Below, piece after piece: positions 28,297 through 36,349 of a DNA stretch of 36,582 bases. Every line of letters starts with the position of its first letter. Position 1 is the stretch's first letter. The DNA comes from JBMOGA01 sp049318625 (GTDB taxonomy: Bacteria; Pseudomonadota; Alphaproteobacteria; Rhizobiales; Hyphomicrobiaceae). The stretch covers positions 1-36,582 of the forward strand of contig JBMOGA010000038.1 in NCBI GenBank assembly GCA_049318625.1, written 5' to 3'. Both the position numbers and the translations under genes were made by a program. The notes below the pieces were generated by a model, which ran no database searches, had not been told where the DNA came from, and saw only the letters and a program-made list of their open reading frames with translations.

Positions 28297-29532
28297 ATGT
28301 CCACTCCCGCGAATGCCGGAGCCGCCGCTCCGTTGAAGACCGAAGGTCCCTCCCCCGCCGTCATGGGCACCTATGGCCGCCAGGACGTCGTGTTCGAGCG
28401 CGGCGAAGGGCCGTGGCTGATCTCCACCAAGGGCGAACGCTATCTCGACTTCGCCAGCGGCGTCGCGGTCAACGTCCTCGGCCACGCCCATCCTCGCCTG
28501 ATCGCGGCCTTGACCGAGCAGGCCCACAAGGTCTGGCACACGTCCAACCTCTACCGGGTCGCCGGCCAGGAGCGGCTCGCCGAGCGGCTGTGTGCGCTGA
28601 CGTTCGCCGACAAGGTGTTCTTCTGCAACTCCGGCGCCGAGGCCTGCGAGGGCTCCATCAAGGTCGCCCGGCGCTATCATCACGTTTCGGGCAACCCCGC
28701 CCGCAACCGCATCATCACCTTCAAGGGCGCCTTCCACGGCCGCACGCTCGCCACCATCGCCGCTGGCGGCAACGAGAAGTACCTCGAAGGCTTCGGCCCC
28801 GACATGCCGGGCTTCGACGTGCTGCCCTACGGCGACCACGCCGCGCTCGAAGCGGCCATCGGACCCGAGACTGCCGCCATCATGATCGAGCCCGTCCAGG
28901 GCGAGGGCGGCGTGCGGGTGGTGCCGACACAGTGTCTCAAGGGTCTGCGCGAACTGTGCGACAAGCACGGCCTGCTGCTGATCTTCGACGAAGTGCAGTG
29001 TGGCGTCGGCCGCACCGGCAAGCTGTTCGCCCACGAGTGGGCCGGCGTGACGCCCGACATCATGGCGATCGCCAAGGGAATCGGCGGTGGCTTCCCGGTC
29101 GGCGCCTTCCTCGCCACAGCCGAGGCGGCCAAGGGCATGACGCCCGGCACCCACGGCTCGACCTTCGGCGGCAATCCGCTGGCCATGGCTGTCGGCAATG
29201 CCGTGCTCGACGCCGTCCTCGAGCCGGGCTTCCTCGAAGGCGTGCAGGCCCGCGCGCTGTATTTCAAGCAGCGGCTGGCCGGGCTCAAGGACGAGTTCGC
29301 GGATCTGGTGCTCGAGGTCCGCGGCGCGGGCTTCCTCACCGGCATCCGGCTCAAACCGCCGGCAGGCGACCTGATGAAGGCGTGCACCGCGGCCGGCCTG
29401 CTGACGGTCTCGGCGGGCGACAACGTCCTGCGTCTGCTGCCCCCGCTCAACGCCTCCGAGGACGAACTCGGCCAGGGCGTCGACCGGCTGTCCAAGGCGC
29501 TGGCGGCCACCCGCGCCGCCGCCAAGGCTTGA
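28297..29532 (+). CDS. argD: acetylornithine aminotransferase
   Basis: A 411-residue PLP-dependent class III aminotransferase that transfers an amino group from glutamate to N-acetylglutamate semialdehyde in arginine biosynthesis. Conserved features are VFFCNSGAEACEGSIKVARRY, FKGAFHGRT, the cofactor-binding LIFDEVQCGVGRTG, and Lys260 in AIAKGIGGGFP as the Schiff-base lysine. THGSTFGGNPLA follows, as in other ArgD proteins. The start at 28297 has AGGA ten bases upstream. argF begins 15 bases after the stop and hslO follows, giving an argD-argF-hslO operon. Expression may be set by the Arg-rich leader and terminator upstream. Annotation as ArgD rather than another ornithine-type transaminase rests on the argF linkage and overall similarity. 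Confidence 0.94.
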   Translation: MSTPANAGAAAPLKTEGPSPAVMGTYGRQDVVFERGEGPWLISTKGERYLDFASGVAVNVLGHAHPRLIAALTEQAHKVWHTSNLYRVAGQERLAERLCALTFADKVFFCNSGAEACEGSIKVARRYHHVSGNPARNRIITFKGAFHGRTLATIAAGGNEKYLEGFGPDMPGFDVLPYGDHAALEAAIGPETAAIMIEPVQGEGGVRVVPTQCLKGLRELCDKHGLLLIFDEVQCGVGRTGKLFAHEWAGVTPDIMAIAKGIGGGFPVGAFLATAEAAKGMTPGTHGSTFGGNPLAMAVGNAVLDAVLEPGFLEGVQARALYFKQRLAGLKDEFADLVLEVRGAGFLTGIRLKPPAGDLMKACTAAGLLTVSAGDNVLRLLPPLNASEDELGQGVDRLSKALAATRAAAKA

Positions 29533-29547
29533 GGCAGGGGACCGTCC

Positions 29548-30471
29548 ATGTCGCCACGCCACTTCATCGACATCGATGCGATCGAGGCCCGCACGCTGCG
29601 CCGCATCGTCGATGTCGCTCATGAGATGAAGCGCGCCGGTCGGCGCGTGTCGGAGGCCTATCGGCCACCCGGCATCGCCGACAAAGTGCTCGTGATGATC
29701 TTCGAGAAGCCCTCGACCCGCACCCGCGTGTCGTTCGATGTCGCCATGCGCCAGCTCGGCGGCCAGACCATCGGGCTCAACAGCAACGACCTCCAGCTCG
29801 GCCGCGGCGAGCCGATCGCCGACACCGCACGCGTGCTCTCGCGGTACGTCGACGCGATCATGATCCGCGCCAACATGCACGAGACGGTGACCGAACTCGC
29901 CGCCAACGCTGACATTCCGGTCATCAACGGACTGACGGAAAAAAGCCATCCCTGCCAGATCGTCGCCGACATCATGACGTTCGAGGAGCGCCAGGGCCCG
30001 ATCGCCGGCCAGACCATCGCCTGGGTCGGCGACGGCAACAATGTCGCCGTATCGTGGATCCACGCCGCCGGCCGTCTCGGCTTCAAGCTGCGCATCGCCT
30101 GCCCGCCGCAACTGAAGCCCGAGCCGACGATCCTCGATTGGGTCAAGCGCGAAGGCGTGCAAGTCTCGGTCACGGACGATCCGGACGAGGCCGTCGCCGG
30201 CGCCGCCTGCGTCGTCACCGACACCTGGGTCTCCATGGGCCAGACCGATGCCCCCCGCCGCAAGCAGCTGCTCGGACCCTTCGCAGTCGACAGCCGTCTG
30301 ATGAAGCGCGCGGCCCCGGGTGCGGTGTTCCTGCATTGCCTCCCGGCCTACCGCGGCCACGAGGTGTCGAGCGAGGTGATCGACGGTCCGCAGTCGGTGG
30401 TGTTCGACGAGGCCGAGAACCGGCTGCATGCCCAGAAGGCCATCCTCGCCTGGTGCCTCGGAGGGCTTTGA
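29548..30471 (+). CDS. argF: ornithine carbamoyltransferase
   Basis: A 307-residue ornithine carbamoyltransferase, which makes citrulline from ornithine and carbamoyl phosphate. The carbamoyl-phosphate loop is FEKPSTRTRVSF, with STRTR at residues 56-60. The ornithine-side motif FLHCLPAYRGHEVS is near residue 262-276 and contains the conserved HCLP. The N-terminal HFIDIDAIEARTLRRIVD is typical of OTC. It has the correct length, and the ATG at 29548 has AGGGGAC seven bases upstream. Its TGA stop overlaps the hslO start by one base (TGATG), so the two are coupled. Confidence 0.96.
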   Translation: MSPRHFIDIDAIEARTLRRIVDVAHEMKRAGRRVSEAYRPPGIADKVLVMIFEKPSTRTRVSFDVAMRQLGGQTIGLNSNDLQLGRGEPIADTARVLSRYVDAIMIRANMHETVTELAANADIPVINGLTEKSHPCQIVADIMTFEERQGPIAGQTIAWVGDGNNVAVSWIHAAGRLGFKLRIACPPQLKPEPTILDWVKREGVQVSVTDDPDEAVAGAACVVTDTWVSMGQTDAPRRKQLLGPFAVDSRLMKRAAPGAVFLHCLPAYRGHEVSSEVIDGPQSVVFDEAENRLHAQKAILAWCLGGL

Positions 30472-31427
30472 TGGCCATAGCGCCGGGCCGCAGCGCCACG
30501 CCCGCCAACCCCGACGATCTCGTGCTGCCGTTCCAGACCGTCGCCTCACGGATGATCGGGCGGGTCGTCCGGCTCGGCGGCGCGGCCGACAGCATCCTGA
30601 AACGCCACGACTATCCGGTGCCGGTCAGCGAGGTCCTCGGCGAGGCCCTTGCCCTGTCTGCGCTGCTCGGCACCGCCCTGAATTTCGAGGGCCGGCTGAT
30701 CGTGCAGACCCGCAGCGACGGCGCGATCGGATTCCTCGTCACGCAATTCGACACGCCGGGTCAGATCCGCGGCTACGCGAGCTTCGATCGCGAGCGCATC
30801 GGCGCGGCGGTGCCCTCCCGGAGCGAACTGCTCGGAACCGGCCACCTCGCCATGACCATCGACCCGGGCGAGGGCAAGGAGCGCTACCAAGGCATCGTGC
30901 CGCTCGACGGCGTCACGCTGACCGAAGCCGCCGAGACCTACTTCCGCCAGTCGGAGCAGCTGCCGACCTTCATCCGCCTCGCGGTGGCGCGTCATTTCGT
31001 GTCGGGCTCGGGGTCGGACCGCGGCTGGCACTGGCGCGCCGGCGGCATCATGGTCCAGCACGTCGCGCCCGAGGCGGCGCCTGCGACGGAGACGGAGGAA
31101 GACGAGGAGCGGCTGCTCGGCGATGCCGACGACCACTGGCAGCGCGTGCGCCTGCTGGCGGCAACCGTCGAGGACCATGAGCTGACCGACCCGACGCTGA
31201 CGCCGGAGGTGCTGCTCTACCGCTTGTTCCACGAGGAAGGCGTGCGGGCCATGCCGGCCCGGCCCATCGCCGCCCGCTGCCGCTGCTCGCGCGAGCGGGT
31301 GCACACGTTCATGCGCAGCTTCGGCGCCGCCGAACTGTCGGACATGCGCGAGCCCGACGGGCTGATCGCCGTGACCTGCGAGTTCTGCAATACGAAATAC
31401 CGCTACACGCTGGACGAGATCGGCTAG
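30471..31427 (+). CDS. hslO: Hsp33 redox-regulated chaperone
   Basis: A 318-residue Hsp33 protein, a holdase chaperone activated by disulfide formation under oxidative stress. The zinc-binding redox switch has CRC (Cys270, Cys272) and CEFC (Cys303, Cys306), so all four cysteines are present. The N-terminal domain includes FQTVASRMIGRVVRLGG and the substrate-contact YFRQSEQLPTFIRLA. The ATG at 30471 overlaps the argF stop and has GGAGGG six bases upstream. A negatively charged segment (ETEEDEERLL, residues 210-220) sits between domains. The arginine genes and hslO are also joined in other Hyphomicrobiales; the reason is not known. Confidence 0.95.
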   Translation: MAIAPGRSATPANPDDLVLPFQTVASRMIGRVVRLGGAADSILKRHDYPVPVSEVLGEALALSALLGTALNFEGRLIVQTRSDGAIGFLVTQFDTPGQIRGYASFDRERIGAAVPSRSELLGTGHLAMTIDPGEGKERYQGIVPLDGVTLTEAAETYFRQSEQLPTFIRLAVARHFVSGSGSDRGWHWRAGGIMVQHVAPEAAPATETEEDEERLLGDADDHWQRVRLLAATVEDHELTDPTLTPEVLLYRLFHEEGVRAMPARPIAARCRCSRERVHTFMRSFGAAELSDMREPDGLIAVTCEFCNTKYRYTLDEIG

Positions 31428-31442
31428 GGCCTGATCGGGTGA

Positions 31443-31465
31443 GGTGGAAGCGGAGCGCTTCCACC
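31443..31465. terminator. perfect 10-bp hairpin between convergent hslO and the copper chaperone gene
   Basis: GGTGGAAGCG (31443-31452) and CGCTTCCACC (31456-31465) pair perfectly around a GAG triloop, 15 bases after the hslO stop. No T tract. It probably ends hslO transcription and may be one copy of a repeated intergenic palindrome, which the window alone cannot show. The rest of 31428-31585 holds short AATCAG repeats and no gene. Confidence 0.5.
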
Positions 31466-31585
31466 CAAACCGTGAATCAGTCCCTGAAATCAGAAATCAG
31501 AGAGCGTCCGGGCCGGCGATCCCATCCAACCACGACCAGACGCACTCCGAACGCCGCTCCCGTTGCCGCCATCAGGCGCGCGGCC

Positions 31586-32098
31586 TCAGTGATGATGGCC
31601 CTTGGTGGACTTGCCCTGAGCACCCGGCTGCGAGTCGAAGCCGTGCGGCCCCTTGGCGCCGATCGGCTCCACCGTCGCCTCGACCTTGATCTCGCCGGCC
31701 TTCTCGAACACCAGGGTCATCGGCAGCAGATCGCCCTCCTTGAGCGGCTGCTTGAGGTCGATCAGCATCACGTGGTAGCCGCTCGGCTCGAACGTCACTT
31801 TGCGGCCCGCCGCTACCGGCACGTTCGGCACCTGGCGCATCTTCATGACGCCACCCTCGTGCAGATGGGTATGGAGTTCGACCCGGCCGGCGATGTCCGC
31901 CTTCGCCGCGATCAGCTTGTCACCGCCCGCCTTGCTCGCTTCGATCAGGAAATAGGCCGCCCCGACCTTGGCACCGGGCGGCGTTGCCCGCGCCCAGGGA
32001 TGCGTGAGCGTGACAGTCCCGGCCTTGTACTCGTGGGCGAGCGCCGAGCCGGCGGCGGTGGCGACGACGAACGCCGCAAGAACTGCGCGCAGAAACAT
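31586..32098 (-). CDS. PCu(A)C-type periplasmic copper chaperone
   Basis: A 170-residue periplasmic copper chaperone that delivers Cu(I), usually to the Cu-A site of cytochrome oxidase. The signal peptide is residues 1-21 (ending SALA). The copper motif HX10MX21HXM is exact: His76, Met87, His109, Met111. The domain begins VTLTHPWARATPPG, a family hallmark. The C-terminus carries a His-ending tail (QGKSTKGHHH) that could bind extra metal. The ATG at 32098 has GGAG nine bases upstream and gives a proper signal peptide; a longer open frame upstream is not supported. It lies 83 bases after a TPR gene. Partners such as SCO1 are not in view. Confidence 0.92.
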   Translation of the reverse strand: MFLRAVLAAFVVATAAGSALAHEYKAGTVTLTHPWARATPPGAKVGAAYFLIEASKAGGDKLIAAKADIAGRVELHTHLHEGGVMKMRQVPNVPVAAGRKVTFEPSGYHVMLIDLKQPLKEGDLLPMTLVFEKAGEIKVEATVEPIGAKGPHGFDSQPGAQGKSTKGHHH

Positions 32099-32181
32099 TC
32101 TGTATTCTCCAAAAAATCGCCATTGGGCGCCCGCGCAGGCATACTCCAGATGGCGGCCGCGGGGAAATGGCCCGCCGGACG

Positions 32182-32826
32182 TCATGATGTCGCTGCGCGG
32201 CACTCTTCGTCCGGCGGCAGCGGATCACAATCGGTCGTTTCCACGCAAGCCGCGATCGCCCGCCGCAGCTCCGTCGAACTCTGACCGTTGATCGGCCCGC
32301 TGTAGAGCCCGTGGTTCTGGAGGCCGCACTGGTAGAGCTTGATCATCCGCTCCCCGCCGAAATACATCGCGCGGTCGTAGTCCAGTATCGCAGTCCCCGG
32401 CCGCCCCATCCATTGGTGAATATGCGCCCGCGTATCGTAGGAATGGGCGCTGCGCGGATCGAGCAGGATCGAGCTTTCCACGTCCGGCAGGCCCGCGGCC
32501 GGCCGCCCCATCTTGAAATAGGCCCAGGCCCGGTTGTTCAGCGCCACCGGAAAATTGGGGTTGAGACGGATCGCGGCATCGTAGTCCTGGATCGAGGTCG
32601 CGTACTCGCCCCGAAGCGAGTAGGCCAGCGCCCGCATGGCGTAGGCGAGGCTCAGCCGGCCGGCTTCGATGCCGGGCGTCCCGATCACCGCGCTGCAGGC
32701 CTCGATCCGCCGCTCCGTCCGGTCGGCGAAACAGGCCTCACTGTCGGCCTGCAGGGTGCCGGTGCCCAGCACCGCCGCCAGCACGGCGAACAGCGTCAGC
32801 CGGAAAGAGGATCGCAGAAAGCTCAT
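32182..32826 (-). CDS. exported TPR-repeat protein
   Basis: A 214-residue exported protein. A signal peptide covers about residues 1-27 (ending LQA). Tetratricopeptide-like repeats follow: YAMRALAYSLRGEYATSIQDY, then VALNNRAWAYFKMGRPAAGL and HSYDTRAHIHQWMGRPGTAI, each near the 34-residue TPR spacing. The C-terminal segment (CGLQNHGLYSGPINGQSSTEL) resembles a peptidoglycan-binding-1 motif, and several cysteines follow. The start codon overlaps the stop of the upstream AtuA-C gene (ATGA), so translation is coupled. Function is unknown; TPR proteins usually mediate protein contacts. Confidence 0.75.
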   Translation of the reverse strand: MSFLRSSFRLTLFAVLAAVLGTGTLQADSEACFADRTERRIEACSAVIGTPGIEAGRLSLAYAMRALAYSLRGEYATSIQDYDAAIRLNPNFPVALNNRAWAYFKMGRPAAGLPDVESSILLDPRSAHSYDTRAHIHQWMGRPGTAILDYDRAMYFGGERMIKLYQCGLQNHGLYSGPINGQSSTELRRAIAACVETTDCDPLPPDEECRAATS

Positions 32827-33176
32827 GACGACGCTTCGATACCCTCAGCCAGATGGTCCGGCAGCTCGATCGGCAGTCCGAGCAGCAGGTAGCTCCAGGA
32901 TTTGCCATGCCCGTCGAGGTTCAGCGAGCCGTTCACGCCGCCCTCCAGGGCCTTGTCCAGAACAAAGTTCAGTCCGTGCAGACGATCAACCTCGTAGCGC
33001 CGAATTGGCCCGCGAATGAGGCGGGGAAAAGCCTGCCCGATCCGCTCGGCGGTCAGCTGCGCCTTGATCGCCGGATAATGCCGCGGATCGTAGGCCCACA
33101 CCGAGATCGACGACGTGTCGCCCTTGTCGCCGGCCCGGGCGTGGGCGATCCGATGCAGCGGGACCTGGCGCGTCAT
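32823..33176 (-). CDS. AtuA C-terminal-domain-like small protein
   Basis: A 117-residue protein matching the C-terminal domain of AtuA-type acyclic terpene utilization proteins. The opening VPLHRIAHARAGDKGDTSSISVWAY and the later GLNFVLDKALEGGVNGSLNLDGHGKS are typical. In Pseudomonas AtuA this domain is fused to the larger N-terminal domain; here it is a separate gene. Its start overlaps the stop of the larger AtuA gene by four bases (ATGA) and its own stop overlaps the TPR start the same way. No catalytic residues can be assigned. Confidence 0.82.
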   Translation of the reverse strand: MTRQVPLHRIAHARAGDKGDTSSISVWAYDPRHYPAIKAQLTAERIGQAFPRLIRGPIRRYEVDRLHGLNFVLDKALEGGVNGSLNLDGHGKSWSYLLLGLPIELPDHLAEGIEASS

Positions 33177-34516
33177 GCCACGAGCACCTCGAAAGAGGGT
33201 TGAACGTGTGCGCGGTCGATGAACGCCGAATAGGTGACCACCCCCGGCACGATCTGGCCACGATAGCCACCGCCGCCGGCCGGCCCGCAGCACAACAGGG
33301 ATTCGACCTCCCACAGCAACATCTCGACCGCCGACCGGTCGTCCGTGCGCAGCGCGGCGCGCACCCGCACGTCCGCGACGCCGGGATCGACCGGTGCATT
33401 GCCCGTCCGCGCCGTCGCATGCAGGCTGTCGACGCCGACGAGATCGAGGCGCGCCGTGTCGAAGGGCGCCCCCATCCGGTCGAGACGCGCCCGCAGGATG
33501 TCGACCGCCAGCCGCCCGCGCGCCTCGGCGTTGAGGCCGGCATAGCTGACCCCGGCCTCGCCGAGCCACCCGCCGTCGAAACCGACCGTCACTTTGAGCC
33601 GCTCAGGCCGCCTCCTGCCGCCAGCCCCGCCGACCGCTACCCGGTCGCGGCCGACCTCGTCGATGGTCGTCGTGGAGAAGTCGGCCGTGACGTCCGGCGT
33701 CAGATAGGCGGCCGGATCATGCACCTCGTACAGCAATTGCTCTTTCACCGTCCGCCGGTCGACCACCCCGCCCGCCGTCTCGAGCTTGGTGATGACGGCC
33801 GAACCGTCGGCCGCGACCTCGGCGATCGGGAAGCCGCAGTCCGCCAGCCCCGCCACGTCCTTGAACCCCGGATCGGCGAAATAGCCGCCGGTCACCTGCA
33901 TGCCGCACTCCAGCAGATGACCGATCATCGAGCCCTGGCCGAGCCGCGGCCAATCGTCGGTGGCCCACCCGTAGGTGGCCTGGATCGGCGCCAGGAACAG
34001 CGAGGGGTCGGCCACCCGCCCGGTGATGACCACGTCGGCCCCTGCCGCCAGCGCCGGCACGATCGCGTCGGCGCCGAGATACACGTTGGCGCCGGCCACC
34101 GGCTTGCCGACCGCCGCCACCGTGCCGCCCGGATGGTCGTCCAGCCGTGCCTCCGGGCCGAACAGCGCCGTCACGTCGTCGCCGAGCACCAGCGCCACCT
34201 TGAGCCCGCCGAGGCCGAGTTCGCGTGCCACCGCGATCACCACGTCGCCGGCCGCCCGCACGTTGGCCACGCCCATGTTGGTGACGATCCGCGTCCCGTT
34301 GGCCCGACAATGGGGCAGCACGGCCCGCATGCGCGCGGCGAGCTGCGGGTTGTAGCCGCGCTTGGGGTCGAGCAGCCGGTCGCGATGCCCGAACGCCATG
34401 GTCCGCTCGCCGATGCACTCGAACACCAGGAAATCGAGCCGCCCCTCGCGTGCGAGATCGACGGCCGGCCCCAGCCGGTCCGACGAAAATCCAGCCCCGC
34501 AACCCAGTCTCAGCAT
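33173..34516 (-). CDS. AtuA family (DUF1446) protein
   Basis: A 447-residue protein of the DUF1446/AtuA family. The N-terminus LRLGCGAGFSSDRLGPAVDLA and segments FLVFECIGERTMAFG, TNMGVANVRAA and ADVVITGRVADPSLFLAPI match the family. In Pseudomonas, AtuA takes part in acyclic terpene degradation and its biochemical role is unclear. Most homologues outside that pathway are uncharacterised, so the name should not be read as a pathway call. The ATG at 34516 has GAGGTGG directly upstream. It heads an apparent four-gene minus-strand unit: AtuA, AtuA-C, TPR, and then PCu(A)C after 83 bases. Confidence 0.87.
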   Translation of the reverse strand: MLRLGCGAGFSSDRLGPAVDLAREGRLDFLVFECIGERTMAFGHRDRLLDPKRGYNPQLAARMRAVLPHCRANGTRIVTNMGVANVRAAGDVVIAVARELGLGGLKVALVLGDDVTALFGPEARLDDHPGGTVAAVGKPVAGANVYLGADAIVPALAAGADVVITGRVADPSLFLAPIQATYGWATDDWPRLGQGSMIGHLLECGMQVTGGYFADPGFKDVAGLADCGFPIAEVAADGSAVITKLETAGGVVDRRTVKEQLLYEVHDPAAYLTPDVTADFSTTTIDEVGRDRVAVGGAGGRRRPERLKVTVGFDGGWLGEAGVSYAGLNAEARGRLAVDILRARLDRMGAPFDTARLDLVGVDSLHATARTGNAPVDPGVADVRVRAALRTDDRSAVEMLLWEVESLLCCGPAGGGGYRGQIVPGVVTYSAFIDRAHVQPSFEVLVA

Positions 34517-34610
34517 CGGCCACCTCGTGCCCCACACTGCATCATATTGGCGGCCGGTGCGACAAGAGCAACCGCTGGCGGCGCAACCCGAACACCACAC
34601 GCACGCACAC

Positions 34611-34686
34611 GAATCAATTGCGCGGCTTTCGGCAAGCGTAACGAGGTGTTATCCAACTTGGTGGACATTGCCTCCGAGGCGGACTC
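34611..34686. promoter_or_regulatory. CtrA-like and GANTC motifs before the L,D-transpeptidase gene
   Basis: The 191-base divergent gap holds GAATC (34611-34615) and GACTC (34682-34686), both GANTC sites, and GTAA-CGAGGTG-TTATC (34638-34653), a weak CtrA-like site. Its core TAACGAGGTGTT (34639-34650) is identical to the one before gcrA. No -35/-10 boxes could be placed with confidence. Confidence 0.3.
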
Positions 34687-34707
34687 TCTTTCGACGGATG
34701 TAGGTGG

Positions 34708-36297
34708 ATGAGCAGGACAGCGCGGGCCGGCAACCGGTCGACGACGGTAAGCATTGTTTCATGGGTGGCCGCGACCGCAGCCCTCGCCCTGCCGCTTGCA
34801 CCCGCGAGCGCCCAGCGCGGCAAGCCCGCGATGCCCGCCAGCGTCGAGCGGGACGGCAACGGCCCCCTGATCGCCGTCGTCTCGATCGGCGAGCAGCGGC
34901 TGACCGTCTACGACCGCGACGGCGTGGTCGCCCGCTCGCCCATCTCCAGCGGCGCCCAGGGCCACCGCACGCCGACCGGCATCTTCAGCGTGATTCAGAA
35001 GAAGGTGCAGCACACCTCCAATCTGTACTTCGCCGAGATGCCGCACATGCAGCGCATCACCTGGTCCGGCATCGCCATGCACGCGGGCGTCCTGCCCGGC
35101 TATCCGGCCTCGCACGGCTGCATCCGCCTGCCGTCCGGGTTCGCCCGCGATCTGTTCCGCATCACCGACCTCGGCATGCGCGTCATCGTGGCGCCGGACG
35201 CGCCCAAACCCGTCGCGTTTGCCCACGAGGCCCTGTTCTCGCCCCGCCCGGTCGATCTCGAGCCGCTGATCGCCCGCATCGGACCGAAGAACATGGCCGA
35301 CGCCCCGATCCGCGTCGCCCGCACCGATACCGGCACCAATCCGCGGCCCGAGCCCCGCACCCAAACGCACAGCCAGTTGCCGGGCGTCATGCGTCTCGGC
35401 CTGCCCGCCACCGAGGAGCCGGCACCGTCGGCCGCCCCCGCCCCGATCACCAAGACCCCCGAGCGCGAAGCGACCGGCACGCTGCCGGCCCTGCGCCGCG
35501 GCGCCCGCACCGCCCTCGCCACCGCCGCCAAGGCCGCCCAGACCGAGCGGGCGACGCTCGAGCAGCTGCGCGCCCGCCACGCCCGCGCCCTCAGCGAGTT
35601 CACCACACTCGAGCGCACCGTCGCCCGCGCCACCGCCCGCCTCGAAGGCGCCCGGCAGGCGTTTGCCCGCGCCCGCACAGTTCGCGCCATCGACGAGGCG
35701 ATCGCCGCCGAGAAGCGCGCCGCCGAGCAGCTGGCCGAAGCCGCAGCCGGGCTCGACGATCTGGGCGATGCCGCCAAGGCCGCCCGTGCCGAGATCGCGG
35801 CCGCCAGCGAGACGTTCAAGACCGCCGAGGCCGGCCGCGCCGAGGCCCAGGCCCTCGTCGGCGAACTCGACCGCATGAACAAGCCGGTCCACGTGCTGGT
35901 CAGCCGCAAGACGATGAAGATCTACGTCCGCCAGGGCATGGAGCCGGTGCTGGAAGCGCCGGTCACCATCGCCGACGCCGGCCAGGCCTTCGGCACCCAC
36001 GTGTTCACGGTGATGAGCACGACGGACACCGCGGCCAGCTGGTCGGTCGTGTCGGTCGACCAGAAGCAGGAAGTGCTCGAGCAACGCCGCGCCCAGCGCG
36101 CCGGCATGGCGCCGGTCGAGCGCATCAGCGGGCCGGCCGTGAGCCCGGCCGCCGCCCTCGCCCGCATCACCATCCCCGACGCCGTCCGCCAGCGCGTCTC
36201 CGAGATGCTGACGCCCGGCTCCTCCCTCATCGTCTCCGACGAGGGCCCGAGCGGCGAGACCGGCAAAGGCACCGACATCATCGTGCTGACGCGCTGA
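34708..36297 (+). CDS. L,D-transpeptidase (YkuD) with a second YkuD-like half
   Basis: A 529-residue exported protein with a signal peptide (residues 1-36, ending ASAQ). The YkuD domain at about residues 50-170 contains MHAGVLPGYPASHGCIRLP; the catalytic Cys138 sits in SHGC. L,D-transpeptidases make 3-3 cross-links in peptidoglycan or attach proteins to it. A low-complexity linker and an alanine-rich coiled coil follow (about 265-391). The C-terminal part from residue 392 begins VHVLVSRKTMKIYVRQG, like the strands that open the first YkuD domain, and continues to IADAGQAFGTHVFTVM, but it has no SHGCIR motif, so it looks like a degenerate second domain. The ATG at 34708 gives a proper signal peptide; the nearby AGGTGG is unusually close. 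Confidence 0.87.
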   Translation: MSRTARAGNRSTTVSIVSWVAATAALALPLAPASAQRGKPAMPASVERDGNGPLIAVVSIGEQRLTVYDRDGVVARSPISSGAQGHRTPTGIFSVIQKKVQHTSNLYFAEMPHMQRITWSGIAMHAGVLPGYPASHGCIRLPSGFARDLFRITDLGMRVIVAPDAPKPVAFAHEALFSPRPVDLEPLIARIGPKNMADAPIRVARTDTGTNPRPEPRTQTHSQLPGVMRLGLPATEEPAPSAAPAPITKTPEREATGTLPALRRGARTALATAAKAAQTERATLEQLRARHARALSEFTTLERTVARATARLEGARQAFARARTVRAIDEAIAAEKRAAEQLAEAAAGLDDLGDAAKAARAEIAAASETFKTAEAGRAEAQALVGELDRMNKPVHVLVSRKTMKIYVRQGMEPVLEAPVTIADAGQAFGTHVFTVMSTTDTAASWSVVSVDQKQEVLEQRRAQRAGMAPVERISGPAVSPAAALARITIPDAVRQRVSEMLTPGSSLIVSDEGPSGETGKGTDIIVLTR

Positions 36298-36349
36298 CCG
36301 GCGATACTCCATCGGCGCGCGTCGAGCGGTGCAGAGACCGAGCGGCCAG

